Positions 17,906 through 26,121 of a stretch of DNA of 62,516 nucleotides are shown one piece after another. Every line of letters begins with the position of its first letter. Positions within the stretch are counted from its first letter, which is position 1. A program made the translations under genes and the position numbers. Under the pieces are notes generated by a model. It searched no databases. It had not been told where the DNA came from and saw only the letters and a program-made list of their open reading frames with translations. The DNA comes from CAYHVK01 sp964360255 (lineage in GTDB: Bacteria > Bdellovibrionota > Bdellovibrionia > Bdellovibrionales > UBA1609): the NCBI GenBank assembly GCA_964360255.1, contig CAYHVK010000019.1:1-62516 (forward strand). The letters run 5' to 3'.

Positions 17906-17976
17906 GGTACCTGCTTCCCGTTCGCAAAGTCCGGACACTTTGAATGTCCGGACTTTGCGAACGGGAAGCAGGTACC
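17906..17976. repeat. Perfect 32-bp palindrome with 7-base loop
   Basis: The left arm 17906-17937 and right arm 17945-17976 are exactly complementary around a CTTTGAA loop; each arm starts or ends in GGTACC. It lies between divergent genes, so it does not serve as a terminator for either. Words from it (CCCGTTCG, TCCGGACA, GGTACC) recur at 48782-48852, so it looks like a mobile palindromic (REP/MITE-like) element. Confidence 0.8.
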
Positions 17977-17980
17977 CTCT

Positions 17981-17995
17981 GTCTCATCTTGAGAC
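17981..17995. promoter_or_regulatory. 15-bp palindromic operator-like site, copy 1
   Basis: GTCTCATCTTGAGAC is a 6-bp inverted repeat with a 3-base centre, about 180 bases before the Flp pilin start and just 5' of its candidate promoter. A near-identical site lies at 28221-28235, before another small exported-protein gene. A shared dimeric regulator is plausible. Confidence 0.45.
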
Positions 17996-18012
17996 ATATT
18001 CTTGGGTGTTTT

Positions 18013-18040
18013 TTGCTTAATTCTAAAACTCATCTATAAT
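18013..18040 (+). promoter_or_regulatory. Candidate sigma-70 promoter of the Tad pilus operon
   Basis: A perfect -10 TATAAT (18035-18040) follows a -35-like TTGCTT (18013-18018) with a 16-base spacer. Transcription from here would give a leader of about 130 bases before the Flp pilin ATG at 18177. Confidence 0.55.
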
Positions 18041-18176
18041 TAGTGCTGGTACTTCAAAAATTCTATCTCCCGTTGGTTCATCTTAGAGTTTTTACGTGAG
18101 CAAGGCTCATGTAACCGGTCCTTTTGTCCGATATAGAGACATAGGACTTATTCTATTTTGTTAAACAGGGGGAATC

Positions 18177-18377
18177 ATGAAAAACATTCTTAACAACATC
18201 AAAAGTAACTTCTCGAAATTCGTAAAAGACGAGTCAGGACAAGGTTCTGCAGAGTATATTCTGCTCATCGCACTTGTTGTGGCAGTTATTATGATGTTCG
18301 GTCCTCGAATTAAAACAGCTATTTCAAATAAAACTGGCGAGCTTGAAGGACAAATTCAAGGCGCGAACTTTCAATAA
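18177..18377 (+). CDS. Flp-type major pilin
   Basis: The 66-residue prepilin has a basic leader ending DESGQG and then SAEYILLIALVVAVIMMFGPRI: cleavage after Gly, Glu at +3 (as in other Flp pilins, EY pair) and a hydrophobic helix. It is the first gene of the Tad operon, with a strong GGGGG ribosome site. Flp pilins form thin adhesive fibres after cleavage by the CpaA/TadV peptidase encoded two genes later. Confidence 0.88.
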   Translation: MKNILNNIKSNFSKFVKDESGQGSAEYILLIALVVAVIMMFGPRIKTAISNKTGELEGQIQGANFQ

Positions 18378-18390
18378 AGAGTCGTAACCT

Positions 18391-18600
18391 GTGTCTACAG
18401 AGTACGTTCTTCTTCTTGGAATTTATGGCTTTATTCTTCTCGGTGCCTTTGTCGGTGACAAGGGTCCGGGGGCTACATTTCAAGAGGCAGGTCCACGTCT
18501 CGGAGCACGGGTTGAAAGAAACTTAGCAACTGGGCGCGGTTTTAAAAACGCACTCACAGGTAATCGAATTAACGAATGGTCTGAGCCCAAGAATCGCTGA
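18391..18600 (+). CDS. Small Tad-locus pilin-like protein
   Basis: GTG start, 69 residues. It begins directly with STEYVLLLGIYGFILLGAFVG, a pilin-like EY plus hydrophobic helix but with no basic leader or Gly before it. The rest is a short basic tail (GARVERNLATGRGFKNALTG). It lies between the pilin and the prepilin peptidase. It may be a truncated or leaderless TadE-like subunit. Its start could also be an artefact, since the reading frame contains no upstream leader. Confidence 0.6.
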   Translation: MSTEYVLLLGIYGFILLGAFVGDKGPGATFQEAGPRLGARVERNLATGRGFKNALTGNRINEWSEPKNR

Positions 18601-18615
18601 CCAGAAAGGGAGCTG

Positions 18616-19116
18616 ATGCAATTGCATCTTATCGCCCCCACATTAATTTTATCCATTGCGGTCTACACAGACCTAAGGGCTCGCTCTATCTACAATAAAT
18701 TTATTCTCGCCTCGCTGGCTGTCGCCGCCCTTAATACATATATATTTTTTGGTTGGGCTGGCATTCAAGCCGGTTTGCTTGGAATGGGTTTAGCTTTTGC
18801 CATTACCTTTCCACTTTTTTTGACGAAGATTTTGGGTGGCGGAGATGTAAAACTCCTTGCTGTACTAGGTCTTTGTACAACTTATTCAACGATCTTAGAT
18901 GTAGTTATACTTTCATTTATCTGGGCTTCAGTTATTGGGGTCTTCTACGCCATTATTAACGGCACGGCCAAAAAAATGGTCGCTAACACTGTGTACATTC
19001 TAAAAGGTTTTCCCCGTGAATCTTTCGAGACTCACAAACTACCTTATGCCGTCGCCATTTTAATGGCTTGGCTCAGTCACCTTGTCGTCACTCAGACTGG
19101 GGGCCACTTATGGTAA
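18616..19116 (+). CDS. cpaA: Prepilin peptidase (CpaA/TadV, A24 family)
   Basis: The 166-residue polytopic protein has the two catalytic Asp motifs of A24 aspartic peptidases: AVYTDLRARSI near residue 20 and LGGGDVKLLAVLGL near 75. It lacks the N-methylation domain of PilD, as expected for the Tad peptidase. It cleaves Flp and TadE prepilins in the inner membrane. AAAGGGAG precedes the ATG. It overlaps the next gene (ATGGTAA). Confidence 0.9.
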   Translation: MQLHLIAPTLILSIAVYTDLRARSIYNKFILASLAVAALNTYIFFGWAGIQAGLLGMGLAFAITFPLFLTKILGGGDVKLLAVLGLCTTYSTILDVVILSFIWASVIGVFYAIINGTAKKMVANTVYILKGFPRESFETHKLPYAVAILMAWLSHLVVTQTGGHLW

Positions 19117-19355
19117 ACCTGGCTAAGTCTCAGCGCGGTCAAATTGCTGTTGAAATGGTTTTATTAATTGCTCTCAGTATTGGAATTTTTATTGGGATCT
19201 CATCGATATTTAGAGAGAAGCAATATTTTGCCAGCATTCTCTCTAAACCCTGGACGGCGATTTCGGCAATGATTCAAGACGGCGTTTGGATTCCTGGTGA
19301 GCTTCACCCAAATCATCGCAACCGCTGGGTTTCTGTGGATGGTGAAAAACAATGA
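19110..19355 (+). CDS. TadE-like minor pilin 1
   Basis: The start at 19110 overlaps the cpaA stop. The 81-residue product has the leader KSQRGQ and then IAVEMVLLIALSIGIFIGISSIF, a class III prepilin helix with Glu at +4/5, then a short soluble tail. Its overlap with both neighbours (the next ATG begins within its last codons) indicates tight translational coupling in the Tad operon. Confidence 0.7.
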   Translation: MVNLAKSQRGQIAVEMVLLIALSIGIFIGISSIFREKQYFASILSKPWTAISAMIQDGVWIPGELHPNHRNRWVSVDGEKQ

Positions 19356-19966
19356 AAACACTTCGTTCGCAATCAGGCTTAGTGACTCTTGATTATCTTT
19401 TCGCATTCATTCTTGTGGGCGGGTTTTCAATGCTTCTTTTTGCGCTTTCAACAACTTTAGCCACAGTTGAAATCGTTCAGTATATTACTTATAGCTCGGC
19501 CCGCAATTTCTATGCAAGCCACGTGACTCCAAAACGCCAGTACGACTTAGCTCAGAAAAAATACACCGAGCTTGTGAACAATCCGGTTTTGTCTCCACTA
19601 TTTAAAAACGGTTGGTTCACTCTCGATCAAAGGGCTTTCACAATCGGTTCGGTGACAAAAACGAACCCGGATTTTCAGCGCTACCGCCAAGATGATGCAA
19701 ACAATCTCTTTCACGGTACTGCAGTTTTCTTAACAGCGAATGTTTTAGATTTTAATGTTCCGTTCTTTGGCCCGACGACTCGTATTACAGAAGGTGGTCG
19801 CGAGGGTTACGGCGCTTATATTGGTTCATATTTAGGTCGCGAAAGCACATTTCTTGAATGCGAAGAAATGATGAAAACGCGCTGGCAAGCGATTCAAAGT
19901 TTAGACCCAAGTTACTCTCAGGCGAATGCACGTTTTATATACGTGCCTTCAGATAATGGATGCTAG
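19352..19966 (+). CDS. TadE/TadF-like minor pilin 2
   Basis: This 204-residue protein starts MKTLRSQSGLVTLDYLFAFILVGGFSMLLF. It has a short basic leader, Gly, and a hydrophobic helix with Asp rather than Glu near +5. The soluble part has few cysteines (FLECEE, NGC at the end). It is placed between two other TadE-like genes with 0-4 base spacing. It is probably a pseudopilin for pilus initiation; I see no specific family beyond that. Confidence 0.65.
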   Translation: MKTLRSQSGLVTLDYLFAFILVGGFSMLLFALSTTLATVEIVQYITYSSARNFYASHVTPKRQYDLAQKKYTELVNNPVLSPLFKNGWFTLDQRAFTIGSVTKTNPDFQRYRQDDANNLFHGTAVFLTANVLDFNVPFFGPTTRITEGGREGYGAYIGSYLGRESTFLECEEMMKTRWQAIQSLDPSYSQANARFIYVPSDNGC

Positions 19967-20467
19967 ATGAAAAAGACTGTGCGTAGAAAAAATAAGCTAA
20001 AAGATCAGAGTGGCATGGCTCTTGTTGAGACCATTCCGATTCTCGTGATCTTTCTTATGCTTATTGGTTACGCACTTGGGTTTTTCGGAGTTGTTCACAC
20101 AGGGATTTTAAACTCAATTGGCTCGCGCGCCTATGCCTTTGAAACATTTCGTAATCGTAACAACGTAGTTTATTTTCGTGATAAAGGAAACTCTGGGTTC
20201 AGTCATTTCGCTAATATTGGTGCTCGTATGCACATGATAGACTCTGAGAAAATGGCGAGCGAAAACGTGCGCGACGGCCAGTATGCCACTTTACGTCCCT
20301 TGGCTTTAGGCCGGGAAGTGGCTAGTTCAGAGACCTCGCAGTCAGATCATAACGGAAGAATTTATAGTATTGAGCAAAGAAACCGAAAGGGAGGGTTAGA
20401 AGCAAGCCCGGCATGGATTATGGTGGGCTACGGAATTTGTATTAATGCGAAGTGTGGGGACCAGTAA
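19967..20467 (+). CDS. TadE/TadF-like minor pilin 3
   Basis: The ATG at 19967 directly follows the previous stop. The 166-residue product has a basic leader (KKTVRRKNKLKDQSG) and MALVETIPILVIFLMLIGYALGFFG, a TadE-type helix with Glu at +5. A soluble domain of about 110 residues follows. The stop overlaps the CpaB start (TAATG). It is a likely minor pilin. Confidence 0.68.
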   Translation: MKKTVRRKNKLKDQSGMALVETIPILVIFLMLIGYALGFFGVVHTGILNSIGSRAYAFETFRNRNNVVYFRDKGNSGFSHFANIGARMHMIDSEKMASENVRDGQYATLRPLALGREVASSETSQSDHNGRIYSIEQRNRKGGLEASPAWIMVGYGICINAKCGDQ

Positions 20468-21357
20468 TGGGACAGAATGAAACAAGAACATTATGGATAT
20501 CAGTCGGACTCGCGTTACTCGCGATGTTTCTCTTCTATTCTTACACTCAAGAAATGAATTCCGCTCTAACCAAGAAATTTGTTAATGAAAACGTGCTTGT
20601 AGCCAAAGAAGATATTAATGAAATGGATACGATCGATGCGAGCCAGCTTGAAGTTGTGACTCGCCCCAAAGAATTTATTGATCCTAATGCTCTTTCTGAT
20701 CCGAATCGCGCCGCCGGTAAAGTGGCGCTCGTGCCGATCAAAAAAGGCGAGCAAATGTTAGAAACTAAAATTCAAGAACCTGGCTCCGTAACAGGTCTTT
20801 CGATTCAAGTGGCTCCTTCGCGTCGTGCAGTTACGATTCCAATCGATGATGCTCGTGGCGTGGCTAAGCTTTTAAAACCAGGCGATCGCATTGATTTAGT
20901 GGCGGCCCTTGATATCGGTCGTGGCGGCAATCAGCGCCGTGAAGTGAGAACGATCATGCAAGACGTAGAAGTCTTAGCAACCGGTCTTAAAATCGCCAAC
21001 GAACTTCCCCGCATGCTCGAAAAAGTGGGCCGCGAAGATTATATTCGCTCACTTCGTAACGACACCTCATTTACCACAATCACTGTTGAGGCTTCACCGC
21101 AAGATTCTCAAAACTTAATTTATATTTTATCGACATCACCAGGGTCTCTTTTCATCACGTTAAGGCATCCTAGTGATCGCGTGAAAAACAATCTTGTTAC
21201 AACGACTGTAGAGACATTTTCAAATCGTGCTGATTCAGGGGTAACGGCTGAGCAAATTCGTCAGCCAGCATCGGCGCCGGTTGTCGTTAGGCCGGTAGCA
21301 CCAGAAGTAAAATCTGAGCCGAAAAAACGGCGTTCAGGTGGATTTAGAAATTTATAA
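20467..21357 (+). CDS. cpaB: Tad pilus assembly protein CpaB (RcpC)
   Basis: The start at 20467 gives 296 residues. After a membrane helix (TLWISVGLALLAMFLFYSY) comes an SAF-like domain (VLVAKEDINEMDTIDASQL, GKVALVPIKKGEQMLETKI) and the RcpC domain (SRRAVTIPIDDARGVAKLLKPGDRIDLVAAL), the diagnostic pattern of CpaB. It is a periplasmic partner of the CpaC secretin encoded next. The C-terminus is a short Pro/Lys-rich tail. Confidence 0.9.
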   Translation: MGQNETRTLWISVGLALLAMFLFYSYTQEMNSALTKKFVNENVLVAKEDINEMDTIDASQLEVVTRPKEFIDPNALSDPNRAAGKVALVPIKKGEQMLETKIQEPGSVTGLSIQVAPSRRAVTIPIDDARGVAKLLKPGDRIDLVAALDIGRGGNQRREVRTIMQDVEVLATGLKIANELPRMLEKVGREDYIRSLRNDTSFTTITVEASPQDSQNLIYILSTSPGSLFITLRHPSDRVKNNLVTTTVETFSNRADSGVTAEQIRQPASAPVVVRPVAPEVKSEPKKRRSGGFRNL

Positions 21358-21367
21358 GGGTGGGAAT

Positions 21368-22837
21368 ATGGGAAAGAAAGAAAATCTATTGTATGTACTT
21401 GCTAGTATTTTCTTCTTTGTTTCGACAACAGCGTTTGCAAAAAGCGAGAACATCAACTTATCAGTAGGCCTCTATCAAGACGTACCGATTCCTGATGCTC
21501 CGACGGATTTCGGCAAAGCGGGTACATTTAAAAATTGTGCCCAGCTTCAATATAATGATGCGACTAAAATCTTAAGAATCGACCCTAAAAAAGAGGGCTT
21601 CTGTACTCTTATGATCAAACACCCTGCTACAGATAAAGTTCTTTACTCTTTCACTCTAGACGTGAAGAAAACAGATTTGAATAAAGTTTCACGTGAGTTA
21701 AAAGCTCTCCTTAATGAAATCGAAGGCATTCAGATTAAAATTGCTAATAATAAAGTGATCGTGGACGGCCAAGTGCTCTTGCCGCGTGACGTAGCTCGCA
21801 TTCACAGTGTTGTTAAACAATATGGTGACCTTGCGACCTCGCTTGTGATCTTAAGCCCAGCAGCTGAAGTTAAAATCGCTCAGTTTATCGAGCGCGCCAT
21901 TGGTAACCCTGAAATCCGTGTTCGTGCTGTGAATGGTAAATTCATGCTCGAAGGCGTGGCTGAAACAAAAGATGAAAAAGACAAGGCTGAGATCATTGCA
22001 AAGACTTATGTTCCGGACGTTGTAGTCGATGAAGCTGAAGCAGATAAAAAAGTCGGCAAACGTGTTGTTGATATCGTGATCAACCTTATCAATATCAAAG
22101 AAGCTCCGGCACCAGAACCAAGCAAGATTATTCAGATCGTGGTTCACTATGTCGAATTACAAAAAGATTACTCTAAAGGATTTCGCTTTCAGTGGACCCC
22201 AGATATTGGTGATGGCTCGAATGTTCAATTCAGCTCTGGTGGCAGAGGCCCAAGCGGTTTGACTTCGACTATTACTGGTACGATTTCAAATCTATTACCT
22301 AAACTCAATTGGGCCAAAGAACACGGTCACGCCCGCGTTTTGCAGAGCTCAAGTATCATTGTTGAAGACAGTAAGGCCGGCACTCTGAACTCAATTCAAA
22401 GAATTCCTTATCAGGTGGTAACAGCTGAAGGCTTACCGTCGACAAACTTTGAAGAGGCCGGCATTCGCACAGAAATTACACCGAAAGTTCAAGGCGCGCG
22501 TTCTGATAGCGTACACTTAAATATGAAGTTCTCAGTTAAGAGCTTGCTCGGTATTAACGCTCAAGGCCCTCTTACATCTTCGCGCGAGATTGCCACGCAA
22601 CTCGTCGTTAAGAGCAGCCAAAGCGCTGCCATTGGTGGATTGATCACAAACGACACTAGCACTGGTTATAACAAACTCCCTGCGAACGCGAGCACGAACC
22701 CATTGATCTCTTTATACACGTCAAAGGACTTTCGTCGTAACCAGAGTCAGTTCGTCGTGTTTGTGACCCCAATCATCAAGGCTTCAGCTTCGGCTGGAAC
22801 AGAGCAGATTAAAAAGCGTTTCCGCTTAAGAGACTAG
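21368..22837 (+). CDS. cpaC: Tad outer-membrane secretin CpaC (RcpA)
   Basis: The start at 21368 follows GGGTGGG. A signal peptide (residues 1-24, ending TAFA) is followed by the pilus-secretin N-terminal domain (INLSVGLYQDVPI), BON-like segments (VDGQVLLPRDVARIHSVV, VRAVNGKFMLEGVAETKDEKDKA) and the secretin core (VQFSSGGRGPSGL, ARVLQSSSIIVEDSKAGTLNS, GIRTEITPKVQGARSDSVHLNMKFSV, QSAAIGGLITND, QFVVFVTPIIKASA). It has 489 residues, normal for the family, and forms the outer-membrane exit channel for the Flp pilus. Confidence 0.93.
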   Translation: MGKKENLLYVLASIFFFVSTTAFAKSENINLSVGLYQDVPIPDAPTDFGKAGTFKNCAQLQYNDATKILRIDPKKEGFCTLMIKHPATDKVLYSFTLDVKKTDLNKVSRELKALLNEIEGIQIKIANNKVIVDGQVLLPRDVARIHSVVKQYGDLATSLVILSPAAEVKIAQFIERAIGNPEIRVRAVNGKFMLEGVAETKDEKDKAEIIAKTYVPDVVVDEAEADKKVGKRVVDIVINLINIKEAPAPEPSKIIQIVVHYVELQKDYSKGFRFQWTPDIGDGSNVQFSSGGRGPSGLTSTITGTISNLLPKLNWAKEHGHARVLQSSSIIVEDSKAGTLNSIQRIPYQVVTAEGLPSTNFEEAGIRTEITPKVQGARSDSVHLNMKFSVKSLLGINAQGPLTSSREIATQLVVKSSQSAAIGGLITNDTSTGYNKLPANASTNPLISLYTSKDFRRNQSQFVVFVTPIIKASASAGTEQIKKRFRLRD

Positions 22838-22913
22838 ACGTAGGCCGTATAATCTTAAATCTCTAAAAAGCCGAATAATATCGGTGATGTTTTATCTTTT
22901 TAGGAGATGAATT

Positions 22914-25217
22914 TTGGCTATACATCCGAATTGTCATTTAATAGCAGTCATGGGCGGCAAAGGCGGCGTTGGTAAGAGCGTGTTCGCGGCTAACCTTGCT
23001 CTTGCTTTTATGACTGATCTAAAAGCAAAAGTTCTTCTTGTTGATCTCGATCAAAAATCTTGTGGTGACCAAAATATTATTACTGGTTTGCGCCCGAAGA
23101 AAACAGTGGCAGAAGTTTGCCAGTTTACGGCCGGTATCTCTCCGCAAAATTTAGAGCAAATCGCAACGGTGCACCCATCTGGCTTACACTTCATAGGAGC
23201 CGTAACATCAGCTGATCAAACTCTTAGCGGCTCAGCCGGACTCTGGAAGAAGCAAGTCTCTACACTTTCTCAGTTTTATAATTTTATCATCGTTGATTTA
23301 GGAACTGACTTTGGCGATCTGCAAGTTTCAATGATTGAAGAGGCCAGCGTTATTCTGACTCTTACAACTCCTGAAGTGCTAGCTGTTAACCAAACTAAAA
23401 AAGTGGTTCAAGATTTAGTGGCGAAAACTGTTCCGGCAGATTTCTTTCAAGTTGTTGTGAACAACATGGGTCGCGCCAGTCTCGATGCAAAATTAATTCA
23501 GCAGGCTTTAAATCGCCCTATCATTGGTTTAATCCCACAAGATGAGGTGACGGTTTATTCTTCGATTCAAAGATCAACGCCATTTATTTTAACTCAACCG
23601 ACGGCCCCAGTTTCGCAAGCTTACTTTGAAGTTGTGCGCCGTTTGAGTGGCGGTATTTTACAAAAGCTTAAAGCTCAGGCTCGCCCACAAGGTTTAGTAA
23701 ACAAAATGCAAGCCGGTGGTGATACAAAAAATCTTTTAGGTGGCGGTTCAGGTTCTGCTCAATCTAAAAAAAGCTCTAAAGATAAAGAGCTCAGCCCCGA
23801 AGTCCTTTTAAAGTTACAAGTGCACTCAGCTTTGATTCGCGAAATGGATCTCACAAAAGATTTAGGCGGGGCTCAAGGCGACACGCAGAAAGAAGCTGAG
23901 CTTCGTGCGAAAACGCAGAAGGTTGTTTCTCAGCTCGTTGATAAAGGTGCCCCACAACTCTCTCGTGAAGAGCGTGCGGCGACGATCAAACAAATTTTAG
24001 ATGAAGCTCTTGGCCTCGGCCCGCTAGAAGATCTCTTAGCTGACCCAACCGTAACAGAAGTTATGGTGAACGGTCCAAGTCAGATCTATATCGAAAAAAG
24101 CGGTAAGCTTTCGCTTTCACCAATTACTTTTACTTCTGAATTGCAACTGCGCAACGTTATCGGGCGTATCGTCACTCCACTCGGTCGCGTGATCAATGAG
24201 ACATCTCCTTACGTCGATGCTCGCTTGGCCGATGGAAGTCGTGTGAATGCAATTATTCCGCCGGTTGCTATTGATGGCTCTTCGCTCACGATTCGTAAGT
24301 TCCCTACTCAGCGAATTACAATTGATGATTACACTCAGCGCTTTGGCACTATGACCGCCGCGATGGCCGAGTTTTTGAAAATCTGTGTTGAAGAAGGTCT
24401 TAATATTATTATCTCTGGCGGTACAGGTTCTGGTAAAACGACATTGCTCAATGTGATGTCAGCATTTATCCCGGCCAACGAACGTATCGTAACAGTCGAA
24501 GATGCGGCCGAATTGCAAATGAAACAAGATCACGTGGTTCGCCTTGAAACTAAGCCGAAGAACACTGAAGGCAAAGGCGAAATCTCAATTCGTGATTTAG
24601 TGAAGAACTCTTTACGTATGCGTCCTGATCGTATCGTCGTTGGTGAGTGCCGTGATGGTGCCGCTCTCGATATGCTTCAAGCGATGAATACCGGTCACGA
24701 TGGCTCAATGACCACCGTGCATGCGAACAACGCCCGTGAATGTATTGCTCGTCTCGAAACACTTTGTCTTATGGCTGGTATGGAACTTCCTGCTAAAGCC
24801 ATCCGTGAGCAAGTGGCCAGCGCAGTGGATTTGATTGTACAGATCAGCCGCTTGCGTGATGGTTCGAGAAAGATCATGAGCATCACTGAAGTTGTAGGTA
24901 TGCAAGGCGATGTTGTTACACTCGCTGAGATCTACAAGTTTAAAGATGAAGGTGATGATAAGAACAGAAAAGTTCTCGGTCAGTTCCAGGCCACCGGTGC
25001 AATCCCGACATTTGTTGAAGAGCTTCAGCAGCGTGGTGTGGCGATGCCACGAGATCTATTCTCAACTAACTATACGGCGGGACCAGTCAAAACTGTTCCT
25101 GCAGCAAAACCAGTTGGTGGAGCATCAGCTCCTGCATCGACAACGAAGCCAGCAGGTTCATCAGCGACGCAGCAACCAACACAAACTGGTTCTGTTAAAA
25201 AAGCGAGCGGAAGCTAA
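22914..25217 (+). CDS. CpaE-CpaF fusion: Tad ATPase pair in one polypeptide
   Basis: TTG start with AGGAG 9 bases before. Residues 1-250 are a MinD/ParA-type ATPase as in CpaE/TadZ (MGGKGGVGKS, residues 13-22, then LLVDLDQKSCGDQ). They lack the receiver-like N-terminus of many CpaE proteins. A Gly/Ser/Lys linker (about 250-295) leads to a complete TadA/CpaF secretion ATPase: EVMVNGPSQIYIEKSG, ISGGTGSGKTTLLN near 500, the His box region TVHANNARECIARLETL, and RMRPDRIVVGECRDGAALDML. The Pro/Ala/Thr-rich C-tail is disordered. In most Tad loci these are two genes. The frame is open throughout the join. Confidence 0.9.
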   Translation: MAIHPNCHLIAVMGGKGGVGKSVFAANLALAFMTDLKAKVLLVDLDQKSCGDQNIITGLRPKKTVAEVCQFTAGISPQNLEQIATVHPSGLHFIGAVTSADQTLSGSAGLWKKQVSTLSQFYNFIIVDLGTDFGDLQVSMIEEASVILTLTTPEVLAVNQTKKVVQDLVAKTVPADFFQVVVNNMGRASLDAKLIQQALNRPIIGLIPQDEVTVYSSIQRSTPFILTQPTAPVSQAYFEVVRRLSGGILQKLKAQARPQGLVNKMQAGGDTKNLLGGGSGSAQSKKSSKDKELSPEVLLKLQVHSALIREMDLTKDLGGAQGDTQKEAELRAKTQKVVSQLVDKGAPQLSREERAATIKQILDEALGLGPLEDLLADPTVTEVMVNGPSQIYIEKSGKLSLSPITFTSELQLRNVIGRIVTPLGRVINETSPYVDARLADGSRVNAIIPPVAIDGSSLTIRKFPTQRITIDDYTQRFGTMTAAMAEFLKICVEEGLNIIISGGTGSGKTTLLNVMSAFIPANERIVTVEDAAELQMKQDHVVRLETKPKNTEGKGEISIRDLVKNSLRMRPDRIVVGECRDGAALDMLQAMNTGHDGSMTTVHANNARECIARLETLCLMAGMELPAKAIREQVASAVDLIVQISRLRDGSRKIMSITEVVGMQGDVVTLAEIYKFKDEGDDKNRKVLGQFQATGAIPTFVEELQQRGVAMPRDLFSTNYTAGPVKTVPAAKPVGGASAPASTTKPAGSSATQQPTQTGSVKKASGS

Positions 25218-26095
25218 TGAGTCTTCTTTTCGACAGCCCTCTTTTACTAACACTGATCATTGGCGCCTGTGCATTTGGTTTTTCATACCTGATGTCTGAT
25301 CGCATTCTCGATATGCTCTACAAAAAAACTGTTGGGCAACGCGAAGAACTTTACGGCCTGATGGACGCGATGTTTGTTGAGACTGATAGAAAGAAACTTA
25401 CTGTTTCTCTTTATCTCGCTAGCTTTGGGCTCGGTACAATTGTTTTTCTAATTTTATGGCCCAATGTTTTGATCGGACTCGCCCTCGGCATCGCCGTTGC
25501 CATCGGTGGCTGGAGTGGTCCCAAAAATATTCTGAAAATTATGTGGGAGAAGCGCTGCAACCGCGTCGTTCAGCAGATGGTGGATGGTCTTACGATCATG
25601 GCCAACGGTGTGAAGGCTGGACTAACGGTGGGCCAGTCTATGGACCGGGTTATTGAGAATATGAACGGGCCTTTGATCCAGGAATTTAGAATTATTCAAA
25701 ATAGAATCCGTCTCGGCTCTTCACTTGAAGAGGCTCTCAACGAGTTTGGTGATCGTATTCCTAGACCCGATGTGCAGATGTTTGTAACAGGTGTGAATAT
25801 TTTGAATGAAACCGGCGGTAAGCTCGCCGAAACTTTTCAAACTATTGTGACTACAATTCGTGAACGCCAAAAGGTCGAGCAACGAATTGACGCAATGACT
25901 TCGCAAGGCGTGATGCAAGCTACGGTTATATCGCTCGCGCCATTCGGAATTTTGATTTTTACAATGATCGCTGACCCTAATTTCATTATGCCACTATTCA
26001 CCAAGCCTTTAGGTTGGTTTGCCCTCGCACTAATGCTGGGTTTGATAGTCATAGGTGGCGTCCTCATGAAAAAAATTGTTACAATAAAAGTTTAG
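25217..26095 (+). CDS. tadB: Tad inner-membrane platform protein TadB
   Basis: The 292-residue protein has membrane helices near residues 10-28, 75-95, 230-255 and 265-285, and the T2SSF domain (VQQMVDGLTIMANGVKAGLTVGQSMDRV, PLIQEFRIIQNRIRLGSSLEEALNEF, GKLAETFQTIVTTIRERQKVEQRI). TadB with TadC forms the platform the TadA ATPase drives. The start overlaps the fusion ATPase stop by one base. No TadC gene follows here. Confidence 0.9.
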   Translation: MSLLFDSPLLLTLIIGACAFGFSYLMSDRILDMLYKKTVGQREELYGLMDAMFVETDRKKLTVSLYLASFGLGTIVFLILWPNVLIGLALGIAVAIGGWSGPKNILKIMWEKRCNRVVQQMVDGLTIMANGVKAGLTVGQSMDRVIENMNGPLIQEFRIIQNRIRLGSSLEEALNEFGDRIPRPDVQMFVTGVNILNETGGKLAETFQTIVTTIRERQKVEQRIDAMTSQGVMQATVISLAPFGILIFTMIADPNFIMPLFTKPLGWFALALMLGLIVIGGVLMKKIVTIKV

Positions 26096-26121
26096 AAGTC
26101 CTACCCGAAGGAGTATCAAGG

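Noticed and set aside
18004..18016. Sigma-54 promoter before the Tad pilin
   Set aside because: GG and GC are 9 rather than 10 bases apart, while a TATAAT with a usable -35 lies just downstream.
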